Below the pieces are notes generated by a model. It was not told the origin of the DNA, did not search any database, and saw nothing but the letters and a program-made list of their open reading frames with translations. A DNA stretch of 64,000 bases from Kribbella kalugense (GTDB lineage: Bacteria; Actinomycetota; Actinomycetes; Propionibacteriales; Kribbellaceae): contig NZ_SODF01000001.1 of assembly GCF_004365875.1 (NCBI RefSeq), positions 1,116,001-1,180,000 on the forward strand, read 5' to 3'. Shown piece after piece: positions 1 to 10,689 of this stretch (within the stretch, counting starts at the first letter, position 1; each line of letters starts with the position of its first letter). A program made the translations under genes and the position numbers.

Positions 1-11
1 TCCCCACACCC

Positions 12-17
12 TAAGAT
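12..17 (+). promoter_or_regulatory. -10 hexamer of a leaderless promoter
   Basis: TAAGAT lies 7 nt before the GTG start of the first gene. No Shine-Dalgarno sequence lies between them. The same TANNNT spacing recurs at eight other starts in the window, so a leaderless transcript is inferred. The -35 region is outside the window. Confidence 0.45.
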
Positions 18-24
18 CAACCGG

Positions 25-651
25 GTGAACGACAGGGTGCAGGAGCTATACGAGCGAGCAGTCTTCAACGGCGAGTACGACGGTTTGGCGGAAGCCGACC
101 GTACGCTGGACGCGATCGAAGCCGACCTCCTGCTGCAGCGCGGTCGCATCATGCACTGTCGCTTCCTCGACTCCCGAGTGGAGAACCCGGACGAGCTGCC
201 GGCCTTCGAGCGAGCCGCCGAGCTGTACCGCACGGTGGGCAATGAGCGCGGCGAGGCCGAGGCGGAGTTCTGGATCGGCTGCTTCCACCAGGTCGTCCGC
301 GACGACAACCCGGTGGCCGTCCCCTTCCTCACCGCGGCGGCCGACCTCGCCCGCAAGACCGACGACCAGCTCACGCTGTCTTATGCGCTCCGCCACCTCG
401 GCATCGCGGCACACGTCGCGGGGGAGTACGACGACGCCCGCGCTCTCCTCGAGGAGTCCACCGCGCTCCGCCGTACGCTCGGCTTCACCGCGGGAGTCGC
501 CGCGAACCTGGTCGGGCTGATCTACCTGGCGATCGCCCAGGGCCGGACTGCCGACGCCCGCGCCTTGGCCGACGAAGCATCCACCCTGGCAGCGTCAGCC
601 GGAGCGTCCTCAATCATCGCCCAGATAGACGCCGCCCGCGCCCGCATCTAG
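25..651 (+). CDS. TPR-like helical repeat protein
   Basis: This 208-residue cytoplasmic protein is built of paired amphipathic helices resembling tetratricopeptide repeats. Phrases such as AAELYRTVGNERGEAEAEFWIG and ARALLEESTALRRTLG are typical of actinobacterial TPR proteins. There is no signal peptide, membrane segment or enzyme motif, so a protein-protein interaction role is inferred from the fold only. The GTG start is supported by a TAAGAT hexamer 7 nt upstream. The 3' end overlaps the oppositely oriented Imm7-like gene by 42 nt. The true partner is not visible. Confidence 0.7.
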   Translation: MNDRVQELYERAVFNGEYDGLAEADRTLDAIEADLLLQRGRIMHCRFLDSRVENPDELPAFERAAELYRTVGNERGEAEAEFWIGCFHQVVRDDNPVAVPFLTAAADLARKTDDQLTLSYALRHLGIAAHVAGEYDDARALLEESTALRRTLGFTAGVAANLVGLIYLAIAQGRTADARALADEASTLAASAGASSIIAQIDAARARI

Positions 652-1044
652 ATCGTCTTCCACGACGCCGACGTGGGGTGAGAGGTACGGGTCTGCCTCT
701 GGAGCCACTGAGCCGCGCTTCATGACCCAGACGACCCAGCGGTTCTTGTTCTCGCCCTGGGCTTCGTCGTCGTAGACGTGGAGCATTCCATACGACCATG
801 GCGCCGTACGGGCGATTCTTCGGAACGTCTCGATCACGCCGTCTTGGCGGTGGTTGCGTAGCCCGGCCATCCACAGGTGAGCCGACCCGTTGGCGATCCG
901 CAGGTCGGCTGTCTGCAGGTCGTTCCGCACACCTGCGATCTCCTGGACCACCGCGTCGTACGCCGCCTGGCTCAGGTCGTCAGCCTTGCCGCCGAATGCG
1001 TCCTGGGAGTCCCGAAGCGTGGCCCAGCCGTGGTACTCGAACAC
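610..1044 (-). CDS. Imm7-family immunity protein
   Basis: The 144-residue product begins FEYHGW and carries GLRNHR near the middle, followed by a tryptophan-rich stretch (NRWVVWVMKRG). These match my memory of the immunity protein 7 family, which neutralises contact-dependent polymorphic toxins in the cytoplasm. Length fits the family. The start is GTG with only a weak ribosome-binding site. It lies 9 nt after the metallo-hydrolase gene on the same strand, so the two may be co-transcribed. No cognate toxin gene is visible, although a toxin could lie left of the window. It may be an orphan immunity gene. Confidence 0.65.
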   Translation of the reverse strand: MFEYHGWATLRDSQDAFGGKADDLSQAAYDAVVQEIAGVRNDLQTADLRIANGSAHLWMAGLRNHRQDGVIETFRRIARTAPWSYGMLHVYDDEAQGENKNRWVVWVMKRGSVAPEADPYLSPHVGVVEDDLDAGAGGVYLGDD

Positions 1045-1053
1045 GCGGAGTGC

Positions 1054-1713
1054 CTACCAGCCGCGGGCTCGCCATTCGGCCACGCTCGGGCGTTCGGTGC
1101 CGAGGGTGGTGTCGGAGCCGTGGCCCGGGTAGACCCAGGTTTCGTCGGGGAGCTCGTTGAAGAGCTTGGATTCGACGTCGTTGATGAGGGACGTGAACCG
1201 CTCGGCGTCGCCCTGGGTGTTGCCGATGCCGCCGGGGAAGAGCGAGTCGCCGGTGAACAGGTGCGGTGCGCCGTCGGGGTCGTCGTATACGAGGGCGATC
1301 GAGCCCGGTGTGTGGCCGACGAGGCGGATCACGCGAAGGCTGCAGTCGCCGACGGCGATGTGGTCGCCGTCGTCGACGAGCTGGTCGGTCGGGACCGGGA
1401 TGCCCTCGGCGTCGTACCGCCCGGCGACAGTGGTCGCGCCGGTCCGGGCGACGACCTCGGCCAGCGCCTCCCAGTGATCCTGGTGGCGGTGCGTGGTGAT
1501 GACTCGTGCGAGGCCGCCGTCGCCGATCAGCCGGAGCAGTGTGTCCGCCTCGTTCGCGGCGTCGATCAGGACCTGCTCGTCGGTCTGCCGGCAGCGCAGC
1601 AGGTAGGCGTTGTTGTCCATCGGCCCGACGGCGACCTTGGTGATCATCAGCCGCGCCAGCTCGTGTGTCTGCGCGGGTCCGCCGACCTTGACGTTTCCGT
1701 GGTACTCCGGCAT
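1054..1713 (-). CDS. MBL-fold metallo-hydrolase
   Basis: This is a 219-residue metallo-beta-lactamase-fold hydrolase of the glyoxalase II-like group. The zinc motif THRHQDH (H75, H77, D79, H80) is intact. GHTPGS, FTGDSLF and YPGHG supply the remaining metal ligands. The family cleaves thioesters or related esters using two zinc ions in the cytoplasm; the substrate here is unknown. A GGGAGAGGG-type ribosome-binding site precedes the ATG. It is divergent from uvrA, an arrangement I recall as common in actinobacteria, and is followed closely by the Imm7-like gene. Confidence 0.85.
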   Translation of the reverse strand: MPEYHGNVKVGGPAQTHELARLMITKVAVGPMDNNAYLLRCRQTDEQVLIDAANEADTLLRLIGDGGLARVITTHRHQDHWEALAEVVARTGATTVAGRYDAEGIPVPTDQLVDDGDHIAVGDCSLRVIRLVGHTPGSIALVYDDPDGAPHLFTGDSLFPGGIGNTQGDAERFTSLINDVESKLFNELPDETWVYPGHGSDTTLGTERPSVAEWRARGW

Positions 1714-1791
1714 GCGCCCTCTCCCTGGATGTCGGTGCTACCGCCGATCCTTGCACTGTTGGCAGCCGGTTGCGCGAACCACCCTCAGCGA

Positions 1792-1807
1792 TCGAATATA
1801 CTTTCGA
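1792..1807. promoter_or_regulatory. Putative LexA (SOS) box upstream of uvrA
   Basis: The inverted repeat TCGAA-N6-TTCGA matches the outer half-sites of the actinobacterial LexA operator TCGAAC-N4-GTTCGA; only the inner C and G differ. It encloses TATACT (1797-1802), a good -10 hexamer, so a bound repressor would block the promoter. uvrA is a known SOS gene in several actinobacteria. The site lies in the divergent region and could also affect the metallo-hydrolase gene. Confidence 0.6.
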
Positions 1808-1868
1808 AGGCGCCGTCCGGATCTGGCAGCGGAAGTTTTGTCGGTGGGCCTCGTTAGCATGACCGGGC

Positions 1869-1919
1869 ATGGCAGAGAACCTGGCAGAGAACTACCCGAA
1901 TACCCTCGAGAACGGCTGA
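1869..1919 (+). CDS. Possible 16-residue leader ORF of uvrA
   Basis: ATG opens a 16-codon frame ([16 protein letters not shown]) that ends 10 nt before the uvrA GTG. A TAGCAT hexamer lies 8 nt upstream (1855-1860), which would fit leaderless translation. The frame contains a perfect 10-bp direct repeat (1871-1880 and 1883-1892) and five Asn codons. Its TGA sits at the purine-rich uvrA ribosome-binding region, so translational coupling is possible. It may also be chance; conservation has not been tested. Confidence 0.3.
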   Translation: MAENLAENYPNTLENG

Positions 1920-1929
1920 GAGTGAGCTT

Positions 1930-4935
<3,006 letters not shown>

Positions 4936-5832
4936 TCAGCGACGGAACAGTTGCTGCACCAGGTGCCGGATCCACGTACGGCGCGGTGACGGTAGCAAGG
5001 CCGCCGGCAGCATGACTGTCGGCGGCTCGGCCAGCGTGACCGGGACCTGCACCATCCGGTCGCCCTGCAACCAGAAGAGATCCGGGCTGCACTGGTCTGG
5101 TGCGCCCCGATACGTGTCGGCGACGTACTTCGCCAACCGGTTCGAGGTCTCCTGACCGGCATCAGCAGGACAGAACGCGACTGTGCTCAACCTGGGTACG
5201 CCGATCAGCGCGCCCATCCCGATCGATGTCTGCGGCAACAAATGCTCCCGATCGACGACGGCCATCGAGACCAGCCGATCGTTCTCGCGGCTGAGCACCG
5301 AGAATCCGTCGTGCTCGACCGGCCGGAGGTCGGAGATCTGCTGCAGCGTGAGCTGAACGGGAGACGGCACGTTCGGATCCCCGAGCCCGAGCATCGACCG
5401 CCGTACGACGGTCAGCCGCCGAAGGTCCGTACCGGTACCGATGAACACCACGACCTCGAAGTGGTCGCCGAACGGGATCAGCGCGTCCGCGACCGGACCT
5501 GCCGTCCGAGCGGACCAGCCGCGCTGCACGAGCAGGGCGCGCTGGCGTTCGGCAACGTCGCCGTACCGGTGTTCCTCGGTGGCGAGCTCGCCCTCGGCGA
5601 CGACCGCGCGCAGCCACGCCTCGATCTGTTCGGCCCAGCGGTGCTGGGGTACCTGGCCGCAGCGGTCGATGATCTCGCCGAGCCCGACGACCGCGGACAT
5701 CTGCAGGGCGCCGCGACCCCAGCCGACCTCGACCGTCCGTTCGGCGGTATCGACGACGCACCCCGGCAGCCACATCGGCGCCAGGTCCGAAATCGCGTTG
5801 ATGACGGTCGAGTCGTCGGTTGTGCCCGTCAT
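4936..5832 (-). CDS. Unrecognised 298-residue protein
   Basis: I do not recognise this family. The protein is soluble, with no signal peptide or membrane segment. A mixed alpha/beta composition is suggested by alternating hydrophobic strands (FEVVVFIGTG, LTVVRRSMLGLG, VPVTLAEPPTVML). The C-terminus is basic (SPRRTWIRHLVQQLFRR). It is convergent with uvrA, and the two stop codons form TGATCA with no spacer, so transcripts must overlap. It is divergent from the Rieske protein gene across 214 bp. Nothing links it functionally to DNA repair. Confidence 0.75.
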   Translation of the reverse strand: MTGTTDDSTVINAISDLAPMWLPGCVVDTAERTVEVGWGRGALQMSAVVGLGEIIDRCGQVPQHRWAEQIEAWLRAVVAEGELATEEHRYGDVAERQRALLVQRGWSARTAGPVADALIPFGDHFEVVVFIGTGTDLRRLTVVRRSMLGLGDPNVPSPVQLTLQQISDLRPVEHDGFSVLSRENDRLVSMAVVDREHLLPQTSIGMGALIGVPRLSTVAFCPADAGQETSNRLAKYVADTYRGAPDQCSPDLFWLQGDRMVQVPVTLAEPPTVMLPAALLPSPRRTWIRHLVQQLFRR

Positions 5833-6046
5833 CCCTTGACCTTCCTCACGACCAAAGTCTGTCAGGAGTGAGGTCGACGCTGGCCAGGTGCCTACCGTCC
5901 GCGGTCCAGATTGCCAGCCGATTCACAGCCAACCTTCAAACTGCGGTTCAATCTGGCGAGGGTTGAACCGTTCGGCTGATCCAGTCGTTTGACTCGGTGT
6001 ATAGCGTTCAACTACTCGACCAGCAGGCTCTTGGAGGTCCAGATTC
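5833..6046. other. Divergent promoter region
   Basis: The 214 bp between two divergent genes hold no convincing ORF. A 7-bp inverted repeat GGTTCAA...TTGAACC lies around 5951-5975, and TTGACT occurs near 5989. A GGAGG ribosome-binding site just upstream supports the Rieske gene start. No operator can be assigned to a named regulator. Confidence 0.4.
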
Positions 6047-6622
6047 ATGAGCGATGACACGATGGCACCACCCACCACTCCGCAGCAGGACGGTCCGGCG
6101 GCAAGCCCCGCGACCGACGGTCTGCGCGACCGGAGGGCAGTGCTCCGCTGCGCGGCCATGGTCGCGTTGGCGGGTGCCAGCGCGCCGATCCTCGCGGCCT
6201 GCGGCGGCAGCGACAACGCCGGCAGCTCGACCCCGTCGTCCACCGGGTCGGCGACCGGATCCGCTCCCGCGACCACCCCGACCTCGGGCGCGTCCTCGAG
6301 CGCGCCGTCGTCGAGCGCCCCGGCCGGTGGCGGCACGGTGCTCGGTCCGACGTCCGAGATCCCGGTCGGCGGCGGCAAGGTGTTCACCGACGCGAAGGTC
6401 GTCGTGACGCAGCCGACCGCCGGGCAGTTCAAGGGTTTCTCCGCGATCTGCACCCACCAGGGCAACCCGGTCGGCTCGGTCGAGGACGGTCAGATCGTCT
6501 GCCCGTTCCACGGCAGCCGGTTCAAGATCGCCGACGGCAGCGTCGCCAACGGCCCGGCCACCTCACCGCTCCCCGCGGTCAACGTCGCAGTCCAGGGCGC
6601 CAACATCGTCCAGTCCGCCTGA
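6047..6622 (+). CDS. Rieske [2Fe-2S] lipoprotein
   Basis: This is a 191-residue exported iron-sulfur protein. A twin-arginine motif (RR at 29-30) leads a hydrophobic stretch ending in lipobox LAAC (C52), so Tat export and lipid anchoring are inferred. A 45-residue Ser/Thr/Ala/Pro linker follows. The Rieske ligands are C135/H137 (CTHQG) and C152/H155 (CPFHGS, where many members have CPCHGS). Such stand-alone Rieske lipoproteins are common in actinobacteria and carry single electrons at the membrane surface; the partner is unknown. GGAGG about 10 nt before the ATG supports the start. A large hairpin follows the stop. Confidence 0.9.
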   Translation: MSDDTMAPPTTPQQDGPAASPATDGLRDRRAVLRCAAMVALAGASAPILAACGGSDNAGSSTPSSTGSATGSAPATTPTSGASSSAPSSSAPAGGGTVLGPTSEIPVGGGKVFTDAKVVVTQPTAGQFKGFSAICTHQGNPVGSVEDGQIVCPFHGSRFKIADGSVANGPATSPLPAVNVAVQGANIVQSA

Positions 6623-6741
6623 CCCATTTGCTGGGCTAACCAGCCAAATTGGTAGGTCCACCAGGCAAGTCGGGGGTTCCCCAGCCTGAATCAGGGTGGG
6701 GAACCCCCAACTTCGTGGGTCAACCCATGAAATGGGTCAGG
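6618..6741. repeat. Nested inverted repeat between convergent genes
   Basis: Two perfect 12-bp arms, 6618-6629 and 6730-6741, flank the central terminator hairpin. The left arm includes the Rieske gene's stop codon and the right arm ends one base before the subtilase stop. Shorter imperfect complementarity lies between arms and centre. The whole intergenic space could therefore fold into a single cruciform or RNA stem in either transcription direction. Confidence 0.8.
6672..6708. terminator. Bidirectional terminator hairpin
   Basis: GGGGGTTCCCCA (6672-6683) pairs perfectly with TGGGGAACCCCC (6697-6708). The loop contains a further 5-bp stem, CCTGA/TCAGG. It lies between convergent genes and reads the same on both strands, so it probably ends both transcripts. 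There is no U-tract, as is usual in high-G+C actinobacteria. Confidence 0.85.
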
Positions 6742-7971
6742 TCACTTCGCCGCTGGGTCGACCTTGCCGACGAACAGGAGCTTGTTCGGCGAGGCGTCGC
6801 CCGGGTCGCCGACCTTGTCCGACGTCGAGTTGGCGACGAGCGCGGTCGCGACATCGGCCGGCGTCGCGTCCGGGTGGTCGGCCAGGTACAGCGCGATCCC
6901 ACCGGCCACGTGCGGGGTCGCCATCGACGTACCGCTCATCTTCGCGGTCGCGTCCGGGTCGGTGATGCCGACCGAGGTGATGTCGACACCCGGTGCGAAC
7001 AGGTCGACGCACTTGCCGAAGTTCGAGAACGTCGCGCGCTGGTCCTGGTCGTCGGTCGCGCCGACGGTGATCGCCGAGGGCTCCCGGGCCGGCGAGCTCT
7101 GACAGGCGTCCGCGCTGTCGTTGCCGGCAGCAACGGCGTACGTGACGCCGGCGCCGACCGACGCCTTCACCGCGGCGTCGAGCGCGTCGTCAGCGCCGCC
7201 GCCCAGGCTCATGTTCGCCACCGCGGGCTTCTTCGCGTTCTTGGTCACCCAGTCGATACCGGCGACGACGGACTCGGTCGAGCCGGAGCCCTGGCAGTCG
7301 AGCACCCGGACCGCGATGATCTTGGCGCCCTTGGCCAGGCCGTACGTCGTACCCGCGATCGTGCCGGCCACGTGGCTGCCGTGACCCATGCAGTCAACGC
7401 CGTTCTGCCCGTCGCCAACGGTGTCGGTGCCGACCGAGGCCCGGTCGCCGAAGTCCTTGTGTGCGGCGTAGATGCCGGTGTCGATCACGTAGACGTTCAC
7501 GTTGTCGGCAGTCGTCGACGCCTCGTACTTCTTGTCCAGCGGCAGATCCCGCTGGTCGGCGCGGTCCAGGCCCCACGGCGGGTCGTCCTGGCTGACCGTG
7601 ATCTTCTGGTTCTGCTGGACGTACGCGACCCGCGAGTCGCCGGCCAGCTTCTTCGCCTGGTCCTCACTCATATTGGCGGAGAAGCCCTTGATCGAGGCGT
7701 CGTACTGGTCCTTGACCTTCACGTCGTAGCTCGTGGCCAGGCTCTGCGTCGCGACCCGGGTCTGCGCCTGGGACCGTTGGCCTGCCAGTACGACGATGTA
7801 GCTGCCGGGGATCGCGTTCGAACTGCCGGCGCCGCGGATCGACGCGGTACCGGTGGGCGCCTGCTGCGCCGCGTCGCTGCCGGCCGCGGTGGCGACGACG
7901 CCGGTGACGGCGAGCGCCGAAGCCGCGACCGCGCCGAATAGGGCGCGCCGTCTGCTCAGGGATGGGGACAT
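6742..7971 (-). CDS. Secreted S8 family serine protease (subtilase)
   Basis: The 409-residue preproprotein starts with a signal peptide (RRR at 7-9, hydrophobic 10-30). An inhibitor I9-like propeptide covers about 55-125 and a subtilisin/proteinase K-type catalytic domain covers about 135-400. Catalytic residues are D164 (IDTG), H197 (GHGSHVAG) and S349 (GTSMATPH), with oxyanion N284. It should be secreted, cleave its own propeptide and degrade extracellular protein. Cysteines at 194, 226, 290 and 321 suggest disulfides. No dedicated exporter or inhibitor gene is adjacent. The gene ends at a strong bidirectional terminator. Confidence 0.93.
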   Translation of the reverse strand: MSPSLSRRRALFGAVAASALAVTGVVATAAGSDAAQQAPTGTASIRGAGSSNAIPGSYIVVLAGQRSQAQTRVATQSLATSYDVKVKDQYDASIKGFSANMSEDQAKKLAGDSRVAYVQQNQKITVSQDDPPWGLDRADQRDLPLDKKYEASTTADNVNVYVIDTGIYAAHKDFGDRASVGTDTVGDGQNGVDCMGHGSHVAGTIAGTTYGLAKGAKIIAVRVLDCQGSGSTESVVAGIDWVTKNAKKPAVANMSLGGGADDALDAAVKASVGAGVTYAVAAGNDSADACQSSPAREPSAITVGATDDQDQRATFSNFGKCVDLFAPGVDITSVGITDPDATAKMSGTSMATPHVAGGIALYLADHPDATPADVATALVANSTSDKVGDPGDASPNKLLFVGKVDPAAK

Positions 7972-8120
7972 GGGCGGAACTCCCTCGAGTCAGCGCAAGG
8001 CCTTGTTGCCTCACGCAAAGGTCCTGCACGTCTACCCTGAGTCACACGCTAGGCACCGCGCTCATCCCAGCCGGGGGTCAACCCAGCCTTATGAGCCAAC
8101 CCGCAACACGACCGCAACGT

Positions 8121-8576
8121 TCAGCTGGTTTGGCGGGCCTGATGGTTGGCGTACTTGCGGGCGGCGAACTCGTACGACTCCTCGATCAGCGGGAGCAGCC
8201 GGTCCAGACCGCTCGGGTTCACGATCGCGACCCAGTACTGCGAGGCGTAGAACGGATGCGGCATCAAGGTGTCGCGGGCCGCGTAATCGTGGCCGGAGTC
8301 GAGCACCCAGTCGGCGTCCCGCTCGGTCGGCACCGGACCGAACAGCGAGGTGTACGTCGCTTTGGTGAGCGCGACGTTGAATCGCCAGGCCCCGGGCTCG
8401 TCGAGCCGGGAGACCTTCTCGTAGTGGTCGCCGGTGACAATGGTCGCGAACGGCTGCTGACGTTCCGGCGGAAGGTCGGCCGCCGGGTCGTAGAGGTAGA
8501 ACAGGTCGTCGTGTCCCTCGAGCACCCGGACGCCGTCGTAGCCGCGGATCACCTGATCCATTTCGTCAATCATCAT
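8121..8576 (-). CDS. DUF6194 family protein
   Basis: The 151-residue soluble protein resembles DUF6194 proteins common in actinobacteria. It carries the family phrases GDHYEKVSRLDEPGAWRFN, DTLMPHPFYASQYWV and a C-terminal EESYEFAARKY. Function is unknown. The start at the first of two ATGs is a choice; the upstream sequence has no strong ribosome-binding site. It is divergent from uvrC across 82 bp and upstream of the subtilase on the same strand, separated by 149 bp. Confidence 0.7.
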   Translation of the reverse strand: MMIDEMDQVIRGYDGVRVLEGHDDLFYLYDPAADLPPERQQPFATIVTGDHYEKVSRLDEPGAWRFNVALTKATYTSLFGPVPTERDADWVLDSGHDYAARDTLMPHPFYASQYWVAIVNPSGLDRLLPLIEESYEFAARKYANHQARQTS

Positions 8577-8646
8577 GCCTTCAAGTCTGTCATTGAACTT
8601 GCGATAGAGACTTTGGCGGAATTCCGGATTTGTCGGCGACCCGAAC

Positions 8647-8652
8647 TAGGGT
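8647..8652 (+). promoter_or_regulatory. -10 hexamer of leaderless uvrC promoter
   Basis: TAGGGT lies 6 nt before the uvrC GTG, and no ribosome-binding site lies between them. This supports both the start and a leaderless transcript. The -35 element is not clear. Confidence 0.5.
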
Positions 8653-8658
8653 GGTTGG

Positions 8659-10683
8659 GTGGCTGATCCGTCCTCCTATCGTCCCGCGCCCGGGTCGATC
8701 CCCGACTCGCCTGGTGTCTACCGCTTCAGTGACTCCGCCGGGCGGGTGATCTATGTCGGCAAGGCGAAGAACCTGCGGTCCCGGTTGTCGTCGTATTTCC
8801 AGGACCTGGTGAACCTGCACCCGCGGACCCAGGCGATGGTCACGACCGCCGCGAAGGTCGAGTGGACCGTGGTCGGCAGCGAGGTCGAGTCGCTGCAGCT
8901 GGAGTACTCCTGGATCAAGGAGTACGACCCGCGCTTCAACGTGAAGTACCGCGACGACAAGTCGTACCCGTGGCTCGCCATCACCCTCAACGAGGACTAC
9001 CCGCGGGTGATGGTTGGCCGCGGCCAGAAGAAGAAGGGCGTGCGGTACTTCGGTCCGTACAGCCACGCCTGGGCGATCCGCGAGACCGTCGACCTGCTGC
9101 TGCGGGTCTTCCCGATGCGCTCGTGCAGCAAGGGCGTGTTCAACCGGCACCGCCAGATGGGCCGGCCCTGCCTGCTCGGCTACATCGGCAAGTGCGCCGC
9201 TCCCTGCACCGGTCAGGTGAGCCTGGAGGAGCACCGCAAGATCGTCGAGGACTTCGCCGCGTTCCTGTCCGGCCAGACCGCGACGTACGTGCGCCGGCTG
9301 GAGAAGGAGATGAAGGCGGCCGCGGCCGAGCTGGAGTACGAGCGGGCCGCGAAGATCCGCGACGACCTCGCCGCCCTGGAGAAGGCGCTGGCCAAGAACG
9401 CGGTCGTCCTCGGCGACGGCACCGACACCGACGTGATCGCGCTGAGCGAGGACCCGCTCGAGGTCGCGGTGCAGATCTTCTACGTCCGCGGCGGCCGGAT
9501 CCGCGGTGAGCGCGGCTGGATCGCCGACAAGGCCGACGGTACGGCGACCACCGCCGACCTGGTCTCGCAGTTCATCCAGCAGACGTACGCCGGGGACTCG
9601 GGCGACGCGATCCCGCGGGAGATCCTGGTCCCGACGATGCCCGAGGAAGCCGCCGCGCTGACCGAGTGGCTCGAGCGGACGCGCGGCGCGCGAGTGGAGA
9701 TCCGGGTCCCGCAGCGTGGCGACAAGAAGGCGCTGATGGAGACCGTCGAGCGGAACGCGTTGCAGACGCTGACGATGCACAAGACCAAGCGAGCCAGCGA
9801 TCTGACCACCCGCAACCAGGCGCTCGAGGAGATCCAGGCCGCGCTCGACCTGCCTGAAGCGCCGCTGCGGCTGGAGTGCTACGACGTCTCGAACCTGCAG
9901 GGCACCGAGGTGGTCGCGTCGATGGTCGTCTTCGAGGACGGCCTGCCGCGCAAGAGTGAATACCGGCGGTTCGTGATCAAGGGTGTCGACGGGCAGAACG
10001 ACGTCGCCTCGATCGCTGAGGTGCTGACCCGGCGGTTCAAGCGGCTGCTCGACGAGCGGGCCACGATGCAGGAGGACGAAGATCCGTCCGCGGCGCTGAT
10101 CGATCCGGAGACCGGACGGGCCCGCAAGTTCTCGTACGCGCCGGGTCTGGTGGTCGTCGACGGCGGTCCGCCGCAGGTCGCGTCCGCCCGGCAGGCGATG
10201 GACGAGCTGGGCCTGGGCGACATCCCGGTGGTCGGTCTGGCCAAGCGGCTGGAGGAGGTGTGGGTCCCGGACGAGGAGGACCCGGTCATCTTCTCCCGCA
10301 CCTCCGAGGGGCTGTATCTGTTGCAGCGGTTGCGCGACGAGGCGCACCGGTTCGCGATCACCCACCACCGCAACCGGCGGTCGAAGTCGATGGTGGAGAG
10401 CGTCCTCGACGAGGTCCCCGGCCTTGGTGAAGTCCGCCGGAAGACGCTGCTCCGGCACTTCGGTTCGCTCAAGAAGTTGCGTACGGCGACCATCGACGAG
10501 GTGGCCGAGCTGCCCGGATTCGGCCGCCGTACGGCGGAGTCCGTCGTACTCGCGGTTAACGCTGCCGCAACGAAGGCGGAAACCGGCCGCGCGCCGTCGG
10601 TGAATACCGCTACGGGCGAGATACTGGGCGACGACGTCCCTGCGCCGGCAGGGACGCCTGACGGGGACCCCAGGGAGAACTGA
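8659..10683 (+). CDS. uvrC: Excinuclease ABC subunit C
   Basis: UvrC makes both incisions around a lesion after UvrA/UvrB loading. The 674-residue protein has an N-terminal GIY-YIG nuclease (GVY 19-21, YVG 32-34), a cysteine-containing stretch near 175-195, and a UVR/UvrB-binding coiled segment near 215-240. An RNase H-like second nuclease starts near 405 ([15 protein letters not shown]), and helix-hairpin-helix repeats ([21 protein letters not shown]) occupy about 585-635. A low-complexity tail of about 35 residues follows. It heads the conserved uvrC-rapZ-yvcK run, with rapZ starting 6 nt downstream. Confidence 0.98.
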   Translation: MADPSSYRPAPGSIPDSPGVYRFSDSAGRVIYVGKAKNLRSRLSSYFQDLVNLHPRTQAMVTTAAKVEWTVVGSEVESLQLEYSWIKEYDPRFNVKYRDDKSYPWLAITLNEDYPRVMVGRGQKKKGVRYFGPYSHAWAIRETVDLLLRVFPMRSCSKGVFNRHRQMGRPCLLGYIGKCAAPCTGQVSLEEHRKIVEDFAAFLSGQTATYVRRLEKEMKAAAAELEYERAAKIRDDLAALEKALAKNAVVLGDGTDTDVIALSEDPLEVAVQIFYVRGGRIRGERGWIADKADGTATTADLVSQFIQQTYAGDSGDAIPREILVPTMPEEAAALTEWLERTRGARVEIRVPQRGDKKALMETVERNALQTLTMHKTKRASDLTTRNQALEEIQAALDLPEAPLRLECYDVSNLQGTEVVASMVVFEDGLPRKSEYRRFVIKGVDGQNDVASIAEVLTRRFKRLLDERATMQEDEDPSAALIDPETGRARKFSYAPGLVVVDGGPPQVASARQAMDELGLGDIPVVGLAKRLEEVWVPDEEDPVIFSRTSEGLYLLQRLRDEAHRFAITHHRNRRSKSMVESVLDEVPGLGEVRRKTLLRHFGSLKKLRTATIDEVAELPGFGRRTAESVVLAVNAAATKAETGRAPSVNTATGEILGDDVPAPAGTPDGDPREN

Positions 10684-10689
10684 GAACTG

